From the NCBI GenBank assembly GCA_003142435.1, contig PLMI01000090.1, forward strand, positions 1 to 18,725: a DNA stretch of 18,725 bases, read 5' to 3'. A program made the translations under genes and the position numbers. Source of the stretch: Coxiellaceae bacterium. Its GTDB lineage: Bacteria > Pseudomonadota > Gammaproteobacteria > UBA9339. Shown here one piece after another: positions 7,453-14,693 of this stretch. Under the pieces are notes generated by a model. It did not search any database, was not told the origin of the DNA, and saw only the letters and a list, made by a program, of their open reading frames with translations. Positions within the stretch are counted from its first letter, which is position 1, and every line of letters starts with the position of its first letter.

Positions 7453-8955
7453 TCATCTTAACTCATAAACATCAGAATCATGTTCCATGATTTTCTTTAT
7501 CATCATTTTTTTTGAAATCTTACCGCTGCTTGTTGTAGGCAAATTTGAAAAAACAAAAAATCTTTTAGGAATTTTGTAGCTTGGAAGCATTCTTCTACAT
7601 ACGCATTTTAATTTTTCTTTTGAAACAGGTTCCTCCATCGCTTTTAACTTTAAAACAGCACAAATCATGGTCCCCCAGTTGGCATCTTCAAGACCGAGAA
7701 CATATGCTGTTCCATTCTCTATCCATGGCAGCTTTCTCAATACGTCCTCTATTTCGCTTGGATAAACATTGTACCCACCAGTTATGATCATATCGCCTTT
7801 ACGTCCAAGAAGATACAATAGATTATCATTTCCAATAAAACCCAAATCTCCTACTGTTGCCCAGTCATCTACTTTACGATAATTTGCCTCAGTCTCATCG
7901 CAAGTTAAATAACCATCCATAATAAATGGACTTTTCACCCAAATTTCTCCGCAATTGTCCTCATGTTTATGACAGATTTTTATTTCAACTTTAGTAAATG
8001 GCCGACCGACAGATTTGCCACCATGGTTTGCATCCCGCACACTTATGAAGCCAAGCTCAGATGCCCCATAATACTCAATAATTTTGGCATGAGTAAAAAT
8101 TTTTTGTATCTTACCAACGGTGTCGCCTTGCAATTTCTCGGCCGAAGTAACAATAAAAGTAACCCCGGTCAATTTTGCGTCTGTATATTTAGAGTTAACA
8201 AGCATTTTTTTCAGCATTGTTGGTATTGCAAATAGATGGCTATTTTGCTGTTTTTGCAAAATTAATAGTAATTCATCTAAATCAAATTTTTTTTGAATAT
8301 ATACCGAGGCCCCATTGATAATTGCCTCCATTGCTGCATACAAGGAAAAACCATGAGCCAATGGCCCGGGAGCGATAATCATACTATTACTGTCAATAGA
8401 AAATTCCTTTGAACTAGCTTCAAAGCTCTGAAGCCATGAACGCTCGTTTCTAATAAAACCTTTCGGCAAATTTGTAGAACCAGAAGTAAAACCGATAAAC
8501 AATATTTGACTCAATGATGATTGTTGTCTCAAGGTATTTACACTATTAAGTGCTGCCTTTTTAGTGGAAGCATTTACAACAATATACTTGCATTTCAATT
8601 TCTTTTCATATTTTATTAGTAATGAGTCCTGCACTAATATCAAATGTGGTTTAATAATATTACAAATATTTTCCAATTGTTGTTCTGACCAGTCGCTATT
8701 ATAAATAGCAGGTATATAATCAGAATGTATAGCACCAAGAAATACTCCTAAAAATTCGACAGAATTTTCCATAAGTATTCCTATGTAATTGCTCCGATCA
8801 GTTAAAACACTGTCGCAACTTTTATTAATCAAGTCACTATAGTAGTAAGCTAGTTCAAGTAAATTCCTATAACTAACAGCATCGGATGCACAAAAAACAG
8901 CAACTTTATTAGGATGTCTTTCAGAATTAGAAATTATTTTTTGGAAAATAGACAT
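7453..8955 (-). CDS. Acyl-AMP/acyl-CoA ligase (ANL adenylating enzyme)
   Basis: ATP-dependent enzyme that activates a carboxylic acid as acyl-adenylate and then transfers it to CoA or another thiol (500 aa). Core motifs in order: A3 TSGSTNLPKG (157-166; Asn where Gly is usual), a GPLAHGFSLY segment (197-206), A5 YYGASE (295-300), A7 GDLG (369-372), A8 GRKGDMIITGGYNVYPSEIE (384-403) and A10 TSSGKISK with catalytic Lys479. Both the large N-terminal and small C-terminal subdomains are complete. No carrier-protein domain is fused and none is encoded nearby, which favours CoA as acceptor. The substrate cannot be read from sequence; the presence of an acyl-CoA dehydrogenase and an enoyl-thioester reductase in the block suggests a fatty or other acyl chain. 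It is the last gene of the minus-strand group, 168 bp after the reductase, and has no evident Shine-Dalgarno, so it may have its own promoter. Confidence 0.9.
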   Translation of the reverse strand: MSIFQKIISNSERHPNKVAVFCASDAVSYRNLLELAYYYSDLINKSCDSVLTDRSNYIGILMENSVEFLGVFLGAIHSDYIPAIYNSDWSEQQLENICNIIKPHLILVQDSLLIKYEKKLKCKYIVVNASTKKAALNSVNTLRQQSSLSQILFIGFTSGSTNLPKGFIRNERSWLQSFEASSKEFSIDSNSMIIAPGPLAHGFSLYAAMEAIINGASVYIQKKFDLDELLLILQKQQNSHLFAIPTMLKKMLVNSKYTDAKLTGVTFIVTSAEKLQGDTVGKIQKIFTHAKIIEYYGASELGFISVRDANHGGKSVGRPFTKVEIKICHKHEDNCGEIWVKSPFIMDGYLTCDETEANYRKVDDWATVGDLGFIGNDNLLYLLGRKGDMIITGGYNVYPSEIEDVLRKLPWIENGTAYVLGLEDANWGTMICAVLKLKAMEEPVSKEKLKCVCRRMLPSYKIPKRFFVFSNLPTTSSGKISKKMMIKKIMEHDSDVYELR

Positions 8956-8965
8956 AAATTTAGCA

Positions 8966-9097
8966 TCAGTTTTCGACTTGTTGCAAAGGTACTATACATA
9001 ACAACATTAGTGCGATCAAAGCACTAAATGAAACATAAAAACTTGGCAAAAAAATTAAATTATTCGCCAATAAAAATATTTTTATTAATAAATAGCT
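8966..9097 (-). other. Open hydrophobic frame in the reductase-ligase gap; possible gene remnant
   Basis: 43 codons without a stop, lacking a convincing start. They read as one or two membrane-spanning stretches (…LPSFYVSFSALIALMLL…) and end QQVEN just before the ligase start. It resembles the end of a membrane transporter, but T-rich DNA readily gives such frames by chance, and an inverted repeat lies inside it. Low support. Confidence 0.12.
9005..9030. promoter_or_regulatory. Inverted repeat upstream of the ligase gene (operator or attenuator candidate)
   Basis: CATTAGTGC (9005-9013) pairs with GCACTAAATG (9021-9030) around GATCAAA, with seven perfect central pairs (TTAGTGC/GCACTAA) and one bulge. 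It lies about 50 bp before the ligase start on the minus strand. No T-run follows in either direction, so it is not a standard terminator. A dyad of this spacing fits a regulator binding site or an mRNA hairpin. Confidence 0.4.
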
Positions 9098-9123
9098 TCA
9101 TAACTTCCGAACTTAAAATTTAC

Positions 9124-10119
9124 TTATACCAAAATTATTTTCCCCAATCGTCCCGTACTAGATGACGTCGGTTCTAAATGCTCCAGAGCAATACGAAAAT
9201 TGGTAAGAGATATTTTCTCTGCAACAGGAAGTTCAATTTTATTCTTCCAAAGAAAATGCATTAACTCTTTCAATACCACCATTCTTTCCTCTGAGGAATG
9301 GCCGTATATCCAATCTCGTAAAAAAAATAGTTCTCTTTTTTTGATAGGCAAAGCCTCGCTAGGTTGCATTGATAAATTACCATAGATGATACATTTTCCC
9401 TCTGGATGTAAACATTCTGCCAACTCTACACAATCCCTGCCACCAACAGCGTCTAATGCTACATCAGCCAATCTATTTCGAGTAATTTCTAGTAGTTGAT
9501 TCCTAATATTGCCAACTTGTGAATTAATAACGTGTACTGCACCCAAACGTAATAAATCAGGTGCATATCTTGAATTTCTAACTACAGCAATAAAATTAAA
9601 ATCCATAAGTTTAGAAAATTGACAAAACAGCATGCCCATAGTTGAATTGGCAGCATTACCAATCACAACATCTTTTTTAGCTATCTTCTGTGTCGCTATC
9701 AACCATGCAGTTAAAGGATTAATATATAGCTGTGCAGCATACTCATCAGGAATTTCATCAGGTACCACAACAGCATCATCTGATGACATTTTTACATATT
9801 CTTGCCAAGTGCCTTCGCCTTTTGAGACTAAAACTTTTTGCCCTGGTTTCAACGTAACTCCAGAACCCACATCTGTAATTACACCAACCCCTTCAAAACC
9901 AGGGGTCGTCGGTAATTTAATGGTATTTCTATACATACCCTCCCCTCGTATTGACAAAAGATCTGAAGGGTTAATTGGTCTTGCCGACACTTTTACCCTG
10001 ATTTCATTCTGCTGCAATGGTAGCAATGGAGTACGTTGCAAGGATAACACTGTACGAGGATTTCCAAATATGGAATACCTTAAAGCTAAATTGGTATTAT
10101 TAGTGGTTGCACGTAGCAT
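9124..10119 (-). CDS. Zinc-independent MDR oxidoreductase, 2-enoyl thioester reductase-like
   Basis: NAD(P)H-dependent medium-chain reductase of the quinone reductase / MECR-ETR branch, which typically saturates trans-2-enoyl-CoA or -ACP. Length is 331 aa from the chosen start. Seen: NPSD (50-53) with a following Tyr63 where the ETR catalytic tyrosine falls, PGFEGVGVITDVGSGV (73-88), GTW (103-105), NPLTAW (134-139) and the nucleotide-binding NAANSTMG (155-162), which replaces the zinc-ADH GxGxxG. The zinc-binding cysteines and histidines of alcohol dehydrogenases are absent. An upstream ATG at 10158 would add 13 residues, but a perfect AGGAGG lies eight bases before the ATG at 10119, which decides the start. 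The gene begins 39 bp after the Ntn hydrolase stop on the same strand and is probably cotranscribed. The actual substrate (enoyl thioester, enone or quinone) is not shown by sequence. Confidence 0.88.
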   Translation of the reverse strand: MLRATTNNTNLALRYSIFGNPRTVLSLQRTPLLPLQQNEIRVKVSARPINPSDLLSIRGEGMYRNTIKLPTTPGFEGVGVITDVGSGVTLKPGQKVLVSKGEGTWQEYVKMSSDDAVVVPDEIPDEYAAQLYINPLTAWLIATQKIAKKDVVIGNAANSTMGMLFCQFSKLMDFNFIAVVRNSRYAPDLLRLGAVHVINSQVGNIRNQLLEITRNRLADVALDAVGGRDCVELAECLHPEGKCIIYGNLSMQPSEALPIKKRELFFLRDWIYGHSSEERMVVLKELMHFLWKNKIELPVAEKISLTNFRIALEHLEPTSSSTGRLGKIILV

Positions 10120-10127
10120 ATAACTTA

Positions 10128-10133
10128 CCTCCT
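10128..10133 (-). promoter_or_regulatory. Strong Shine-Dalgarno deciding the reductase start
   Basis: AGGAGG on the minus strand, eight bases upstream of the ATG at 10117-10119. It is the only consensus-strength ribosome binding site in the accessory block and rules in the internal start over the outer ATG at 10158. Confidence 0.8.
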
Positions 10134-10158
10134 GGAAAAATAATCTAACAAAATACAA

Positions 10159-11358
10159 TCAAAAAAGAATACTCAAATTTATAGGAACCCAATCTTGCAC
10201 TCCGGGAACTTTAACCCACAAAATAGAATTTTGATCACTTACTAAAACCTGAAATCCAGTATACAATCCCTCGTTTTTAATATCATAAAACGTAGCGCCA
10301 TTTTGTTTTATTCCCATATCTAAAATATGCTGCATAATTTTAATGTTGATTTTACCTTTATATTGTTCTGCAAGGTCGATCAAATTACGCCGCCTCGTCA
10401 AAGTTAAATCAGCATTATCATGTGAATCATATGTACTCCACGACTGATCTAAAAAATTATTAGTTACTACTAACAAGCCATCATCTATTGCGCCTACTCT
10501 TTTAACACCAAGCGGCGGCCATTCATATGAATAGGCGACAGATGGGTCAGAAACATTTACGATAAATGACGAGTCAGAATTTATTGTATGAAATTGCCTA
10601 TCTATTTGTGATAAATCAGATGAGTCGGTCATGATAGCGAACAACTCTATGGGGGCAGGTATTCTATCATAATAGTGTAATCCATTAACCATATTACCTG
10701 CACTATTTAACTCCAAAAAAATTTTTTTATTATTTATATCAGTTGTAGCATTCAAGGTTCCTGCAAATGTTACAATAGCAACCGAATTACCTGATCCCTC
10801 AGGATTAAATGCTGCGACTACAAGAAACTTTTTAAATCTACTAATATCAATGTCAAAATCATAATTACGCCCAAAAATGAGATCTCCTTTTTCGGTAAAC
10901 GCACCCCAAGCAGCAATAGCCGAACATTTACTAGTAGCAAATTTGTCAAAGGCAGAAGTATATATGTAATACTCAAACGCATTAATTATCAAATGCTGCT
11001 GCAAGGATAGTCCTGAAGTCTCAGACATTCCATATAAAACCTCTTTAAATCGTTCCGGATATCGTTGAAATAAATCCTCGGCTATTTTATTAACAGTAGT
11101 CATGGGAATCTTGCGCTCATTAACAACTAACTTTATTATTTCGTCATAAAACTTAGCTAGCTGATCATGCAAAAGAGCTCCATATTCTCTTCCCATTTGA
11201 TGATAAGATCCACACAATCTCACGACATGAATGTTTTGTACTTTGAACAACACTCCATTTTCAAAGGTTTTTTCCTGTAATACTTCTTTGCTATAGGCAT
11301 TGCCAGAAGTAATACATAATAAGCAACAAAAAAACAACAATGTAATAAATTTGCTCAT
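10159..11358 (-). CDS. Exported C45-type Ntn hydrolase / acyltransferase (acyl-CoA:6-APA acyltransferase-like)
   Basis: Predicted Ntn hydrolase of the peptidase C45 / penicillin acyltransferase-like group, which cleaves or forms amide bonds to acyl chains using an N-terminal cysteine freed by self-processing. Length is 399 aa. Seen: a signal peptide (MSK, then a hydrophobic stretch to about residue 18, likely cut after GNA21), so the enzyme acts in the periplasm or outside. Next come the family's LCGSYHQMGREYGALL (48-62), the putative nucleophile Cys145 in ATSKCSAIAAWG, and GRNYDFD (163-169), then IFLELNSAGNMVNGLHYYD. Residues 1-144 would be signal plus propeptide-like chain. It is first in the minus-strand group, 65 bp from the divergent dehydrogenase, with a promoter-like pair and palindrome in between. 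Substrate unknown; choloylglycine- or ceramide-type amidase activity is an alternative within the same fold. Confidence 0.82.
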   Translation of the reverse strand: MSKFITLLFFCCLLCITSGNAYSKEVLQEKTFENGVLFKVQNIHVVRLCGSYHQMGREYGALLHDQLAKFYDEIIKLVVNERKIPMTTVNKIAEDLFQRYPERFKEVLYGMSETSGLSLQQHLIINAFEYYIYTSAFDKFATSKCSAIAAWGAFTEKGDLIFGRNYDFDIDISRFKKFLVVAAFNPEGSGNSVAIVTFAGTLNATTDINNKKIFLELNSAGNMVNGLHYYDRIPAPIELFAIMTDSSDLSQIDRQFHTINSDSSFIVNVSDPSVAYSYEWPPLGVKRVGAIDDGLLVVTNNFLDQSWSTYDSHDNADLTLTRRRNLIDLAEQYKGKINIKIMQHILDMGIKQNGATFYDIKNEGLYTGFQVLVSDQNSILWVKVPGVQDWVPINLSILF

Positions 11359-11373
11359 CTGTGTTAGTTCTGT

Positions 11374-11391
11374 TAGACTAAATTTAGTTTA
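11374..11391. promoter_or_regulatory. Palindromic operator candidate between the divergent groups
   Basis: TAGACTAAATTTAGTTTA: a perfect 12-bp core ACTAAATTTAGT (11377-11388) extended to 18 bp with one mismatched pair. It overlaps the proposed -35 of the dehydrogenase promoter and lies just after the proposed transcription start of the hydrolase promoter, so one bound protein could control both. No regulator gene is present in the block. Confidence 0.5.
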
Positions 11392-11411
11392 GAGGTATTG
11401 GTAATTATATT
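11383..11411 (+). promoter_or_regulatory. Candidate promoter of the dehydrogenase-thioesterase-MATE group
   Basis: TTTAGT (11383-11388), 17 bases, then TATATT (11406-11411). The -10 is good and the -35 poor (three of six), as expected if an activator is needed. The predicted start near 11418 leaves a leader of about six bases, consistent with the absence of a Shine-Dalgarno before the ATG at 11424. Confidence 0.35.
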
Positions 11412-11432
11412 AATCAACTGCTTATGGATCAA
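11404..11432 (-). promoter_or_regulatory. Candidate promoter of the hydrolase-reductase(-ligase) group
   Basis: On the minus strand TTGATC (11427-11432) and a perfect TATAAT (11404-11409) are 17 bases apart. The -35 lies within the first codons of the divergent dehydrogenase, and the -10 overlaps the opposing -10, so the two promoters should compete. The predicted start near 11397 gives a leader of about 38 bases. Confidence 0.55.
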
Positions 11433-12545
11433 TATAAATTCAATGCATTATTGGACACAACTAAAGAGATAGTCCAAAACATTCTGATTCCGCTAGAAGA
11501 TGAGGTGGCCAATACTGACACTATGCCTCAAATAGTTATTGAGACATTTAAAAAGCATAGCTTATTCGCTTTAACTATCCCCATTGAATACGGCGGCCTT
11601 GGTGCTACCGTGTCACAGGAAATTTGCATTTTAAAAGAACTCGGACATGCCTCACCAGCATTTGCTTCAATCATTGGAACAAACCACGGAATTGGTTCTC
11701 AAAGTTTAATTATAAAAGGTAATGAACAACAAAAATCTCACTATTTACCTAAGTTAGCTTCGGGAGATATTATTTCAGCATTTTGCCTAACGGAAAATAA
11801 TGCAGGCTCTGACGCTGCGGCAATTGAAACCACCGCCGCTTTCATCGATGGGCAGTGGAATATAAGCGGAAAAAAGCGCTATATAACCAACGCTCCAGAA
11901 GCTGGCTTATTTACGGTTGCCGCGAAAACAAATGATAACAACATATCACTATTTCTAGTCGAGGCGAACAACCCGGGAGTTACGATAGGGTCACCAGATA
12001 AAAAAATGGGGCATGCAGGATCACATACTGCAGAAATTATCTTCAAAAATTGTTTTGTTCCATCTTCTGCCTTACTAGGATCGGCGGGAAGCGGAATGAG
12101 AACTATTATGCAAGTATTAAATCGCGGACGTCTACATGTATCAGCCTTATCTGTTGGCATCGCTACACGCCTTATAAAAGAGTCGATAGCATATGCACGC
12201 ACCAGAAAACAATTCGGTAAACCAATATCAGATTTCCAATTAATAAAAGCCATGCTAGCTGAAAGCGCATCTTTGCAATACGCAGCTTTCTGTATGGTGA
12301 AAGAAACTGCCTCGAGATTAGATACGGATAGTATCGCCGGTTATGAATCTTCGATCTGTAAATTATTCTGCACCGAAATGGTTTGTAAAGTAGCAGATAA
12401 TGCAGTACAGATACATGGTGGTGCCGGATACTTGTCTGGTTGTATTGAAAGATTTTATCGAGATGTAAGACTATTACGTATATACGAAGGAACAAATGAA
12501 TTACAAAAGCTCATGATTGCACATTCGATATTAAAGCAATACTAG
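11424..12545 (+). CDS. Acyl-CoA dehydrogenase
   Basis: FAD enzyme that introduces a trans alpha,beta double bond into an acyl thioester (373 aa, normal for the family). Seen: N-terminal helical domain (1-115), beta domain starting with the signature CLTENNAGSDAAA (121-133), and a C-terminal helical domain with RGRLHVSALSVGIA, ARTRKQFGKPI (258-268), VQIHGGAGY (328-336) and the catalytic base Glu355 in RIYEGTNE, as in short- and medium-chain dehydrogenases. Chain length or branched substrate cannot be told. It is first of three plus-strand genes, with gaps of 35 and 28 bp to the thioesterase and MATE genes. Upstream is the shared divergent regulatory gap. No electron-transfer flavoprotein genes are nearby. 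An enoyl reductase in the divergent group would catalyse the opposite reaction on a 2-enoyl thioester, suggesting different substrates or steps. Confidence 0.94.
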   Translation: MDQYKFNALLDTTKEIVQNILIPLEDEVANTDTMPQIVIETFKKHSLFALTIPIEYGGLGATVSQEICILKELGHASPAFASIIGTNHGIGSQSLIIKGNEQQKSHYLPKLASGDIISAFCLTENNAGSDAAAIETTAAFIDGQWNISGKKRYITNAPEAGLFTVAAKTNDNNISLFLVEANNPGVTIGSPDKKMGHAGSHTAEIIFKNCFVPSSALLGSAGSGMRTIMQVLNRGRLHVSALSVGIATRLIKESIAYARTRKQFGKPISDFQLIKAMLAESASLQYAAFCMVKETASRLDTDSIAGYESSICKLFCTEMVCKVADNAVQIHGGAGYLSGCIERFYRDVRLLRIYEGTNELQKLMIAHSILKQY

Positions 12546-12580
12546 CATATGTTAAATAAATTTAGATTATAAAATTGCAA

Positions 12581-13003
12581 ATGAAAACCGATTTCAAATT
12601 TCATCATAAATTTAAGGTTAGATTCGTAGAAGTTGATATGCATGGGCATGTGTTTAATGGTACATATTATACCTATTTTGATACAGCAGTTTCTGAATTT
12701 TTACACCATTTGAATTTAGATGAAATCATTAAAGTAGACAATACTGGCTGTGTTTTCCATGTGATTAAAACTTCTGCATCATATTATGCTCCAGTATATT
12801 TTAATGATGTTATTGAGGTATACGTAAGAATATCTAAAATTGGCATAACTAGCCTGAGTTTTTATTTGGAAATTTACCGCTCGGCAGAAGATAAGCTGTT
12901 GACTACTGGAGAAGTAGTTTGGGTAAACACCAATGGAAAGACACGGCTTAAAACTCCTATCTCCCCTAAAATAAGAGCAACCTTAACAAACACTACGAGT
13001 TAA
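12581..13003 (+). CDS. Hot-dog fold acyl-CoA thioesterase (4HBT/YbgC-like)
   Basis: Predicted thioesterase that releases a free acid from an acyl thioester, 140 aa from the ATG at 12581. The single hot-dog domain begins with the 4-hydroxybenzoyl-CoA thioesterase/YbgC active-site loop. Here this reads VRFVEVDMHGHVFNGTYYTYFD, where Asp19 is the catalytic acid candidate and GHVxN (22-26) caps the long helix. The rest (YYAPVYFNDVIEVYVRI, then SLSFYLEIYR) matches the curved sheet of the family. An in-frame TTG two codons earlier (12575) is possible, but neither start has a clear ribosome binding site; the ATG is preferred. The gene lies 35 bp after the dehydrogenase and 28 bp before the MATE gene, clearly one transcription unit. 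Substrate is unknown; in this position it could end an activated-acyl pathway. Confidence 0.87.
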   Translation: MKTDFKFHHKFKVRFVEVDMHGHVFNGTYYTYFDTAVSEFLHHLNLDEIIKVDNTGCVFHVIKTSASYYAPVYFNDVIEVYVRISKIGITSLSFYLEIYRSAEDKLLTTGEVVWVNTNGKTRLKTPISPKIRATLTNTTS

Positions 13004-13031
13004 AGCCCACCGTAATTGTTTTCCATTATTT

Positions 13032-14693
13032 ATGATGCACAACTCCTCGCAAGAAGAACATCTACCTTTGCTTATAGATGACCGAAGCAATGCGGATACT
13101 AATACCAGTGATTCACAGGAACAAACCCCAGCGCACAATACAGAACTACCATTAACCTACATGTCTATTTTTCGTCAAGTAGGCTTTGTTGCTATCCCGG
13201 GTGTTTTAGTTGCTACTATTACTGCGAGTTCTAATTTTGGCAGAACTAAAATATTTTCTAGTATCTCCGCAGAAACGCTGGCCGCAGGTGGTCTGATTTC
13301 AGTAACACAAAATTTTATAATCAACTCTTTTGGTGTATTAACCGCGTATGCCAACACTATGATCGGAGAAAACAAGAATAATCCAGAAAAGGTAGGAGCC
13401 ATATTGTACCCAAGCTGGGCAGTATCTACTACCGCATCCATTATTCCAATAATCTTGATAGTGTTTAGTGATAAGATCTTTGAGGGTTTTGGACAACCAA
13501 AAGATATTGCAGTCTTGGCCCAGGAATATCTTAAAGCATTTTCTATAGGATTACCTCCATGTTTAATATTGTACAATAATCTTTCGATTTTACGTAGCAT
13601 ATATCAACCATGGTCATCAGTCATAACAACATTTTGTCAACAATCACTAACTGTTAGCTTAGGCTATCTTCTTGTTACAGGAAAATTGGGCTTCCCTGAA
13701 TGTGGCGTGAGTGGTTTTGGATATGCCGCCTCTCTAGCTAACTGGGTAACTCTAGTAGGATCGTCCATTTACCTAAATTTTTGCATTAAGTCTCCAATAA
13801 CGAACAGAACTTATGGTTTTTTCCGTTTTAAAAATCTCAGAGAATTTGTTCCTATTTTCAAAGAACTCTTACAAGCCGGGTGGCCAATTTCTGTGATGGC
13901 TGCATTGGATTTCACTACTATATTTTATTGTGTTTTATTAACTGGAAAAAAATATGGGAACTCTGAATTGTCTGCGGCTGAAATTGTTATTCAATATTAC
14001 GCTTTAGGACTGTTTCCTGCAATCTCACTGGGAAATACTTGTGGAGCATTAGTTGCCAGAGCACTCGCCAAACAAGAACAAAATTTTAGTCGTGAATTAA
14101 CCACAGCAAACTTTGAAACCCAATTCCGTAACGCTTTCAACCTGGGAAAGGTTGGTTTAATCTTATCGCCAATAATACCATCATTACTATTTATTTTTTA
14201 CAATGCAGCACCTAATTTTTTTGTATCTTTAATGGGGATAGACACTGACGATCCTGAAAATCAAGAGATTGTAACCACAGCCAAAAATTTATTTTTAATA
14301 GCAGGCGTAGGCACATTAATAGACAGTCTTCGAAATGCTGGTTCTGGTATATTGCGCGGATATAAAAGTACTTTATATCCGATGGGAACAAGCATTGTAT
14401 CAGCTGCAATTACGCTACCTCTATCTTTCTATTTTATATCGTTAACAAATTTAGAAGCATCTAATACTTTTCTCGCCAGAGACATCGGAGTATTTGTAGC
14501 AGCTGTATCACTAATAACTCAATGGCATATAAAAGCCATAGAAGGGATACATCACGGTTTTACCACCCTGAAAAATTCAGGTATTTTTTCAAAAATAAGC
14601 AATACATGTATTGGCTTTTTTAGCAGATTTTACGACAGAGCTAGTATACCGCAACAAAGTGTTATTGAAGAATATAACCGAAGCATACAATAA
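13032..14693 (+). CDS. MATE family multidrug/metabolite exporter
   Basis: Integral inner-membrane antiporter of the multidrug and toxin extrusion family, 553 aa, longer than the usual 450-480. The extra length is a hydrophilic N-terminal tail (1-about 45, rich in Asp, Ser, Gln) and a C-terminal tail (about 515-553). The core shows a twofold organisation of about twelve hydrophobic segments. The first half starts near SIFRQVGFVAIPGVL and the second near LLQAGWPISVMAALDF (about 279-294), with the repeated feature of small-residue helices. The closing SLRNAGSGILRGYKSTLYPMG (432-452) is typical for MATE helix 10-11. A second in-frame ATG follows the first directly. The tail holds EHLPLL (9-14), which has the form of a eukaryotic acidic dileucine motif. 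It is last in the plus-strand group and is the likely exporter for whatever the block makes, or a detoxification pump. Confidence 0.9.
   Translation: MMHNSSQEEHLPLLIDDRSNADTNTSDSQEQTPAHNTELPLTYMSIFRQVGFVAIPGVLVATITASSNFGRTKIFSSISAETLAAGGLISVTQNFIINSFGVLTAYANTMIGENKNNPEKVGAILYPSWAVSTTASIIPIILIVFSDKIFEGFGQPKDIAVLAQEYLKAFSIGLPPCLILYNNLSILRSIYQPWSSVITTFCQQSLTVSLGYLLVTGKLGFPECGVSGFGYAASLANWVTLVGSSIYLNFCIKSPITNRTYGFFRFKNLREFVPIFKELLQAGWPISVMAALDFTTIFYCVLLTGKKYGNSELSAAEIVIQYYALGLFPAISLGNTCGALVARALAKQEQNFSRELTTANFETQFRNAFNLGKVGLILSPIIPSLLFIFYNAAPNFFVSLMGIDTDDPENQEIVTTAKNLFLIAGVGTLIDSLRNAGSGILRGYKSTLYPMGTSIVSAAITLPLSFYFISLTNLEASNTFLARDIGVFVAAVSLITQWHIKAIEGIHHGFTTLKNSGIFSKISNTCIGFFSRFYDRASIPQQSVIEEYNRSIQ

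Noticed and set aside
9632-10123. 163-codon plus-strand frame
   Set aside because: It lies entirely antisense to the reductase gene, whose motifs and ribosome binding site are clear; its predicted protein has no recognisable features.
10120-10158. Upstream start extending the reductase by 13 residues
   Set aside because: No ribosome binding site there, the start would abut the hydrolase stop, and a perfect AGGAGG serves the internal ATG at 10119.
12172-12495. 107-codon minus-strand frame
   Set aside because: It is antisense to conserved acyl-CoA dehydrogenase motifs including the catalytic glutamate region.
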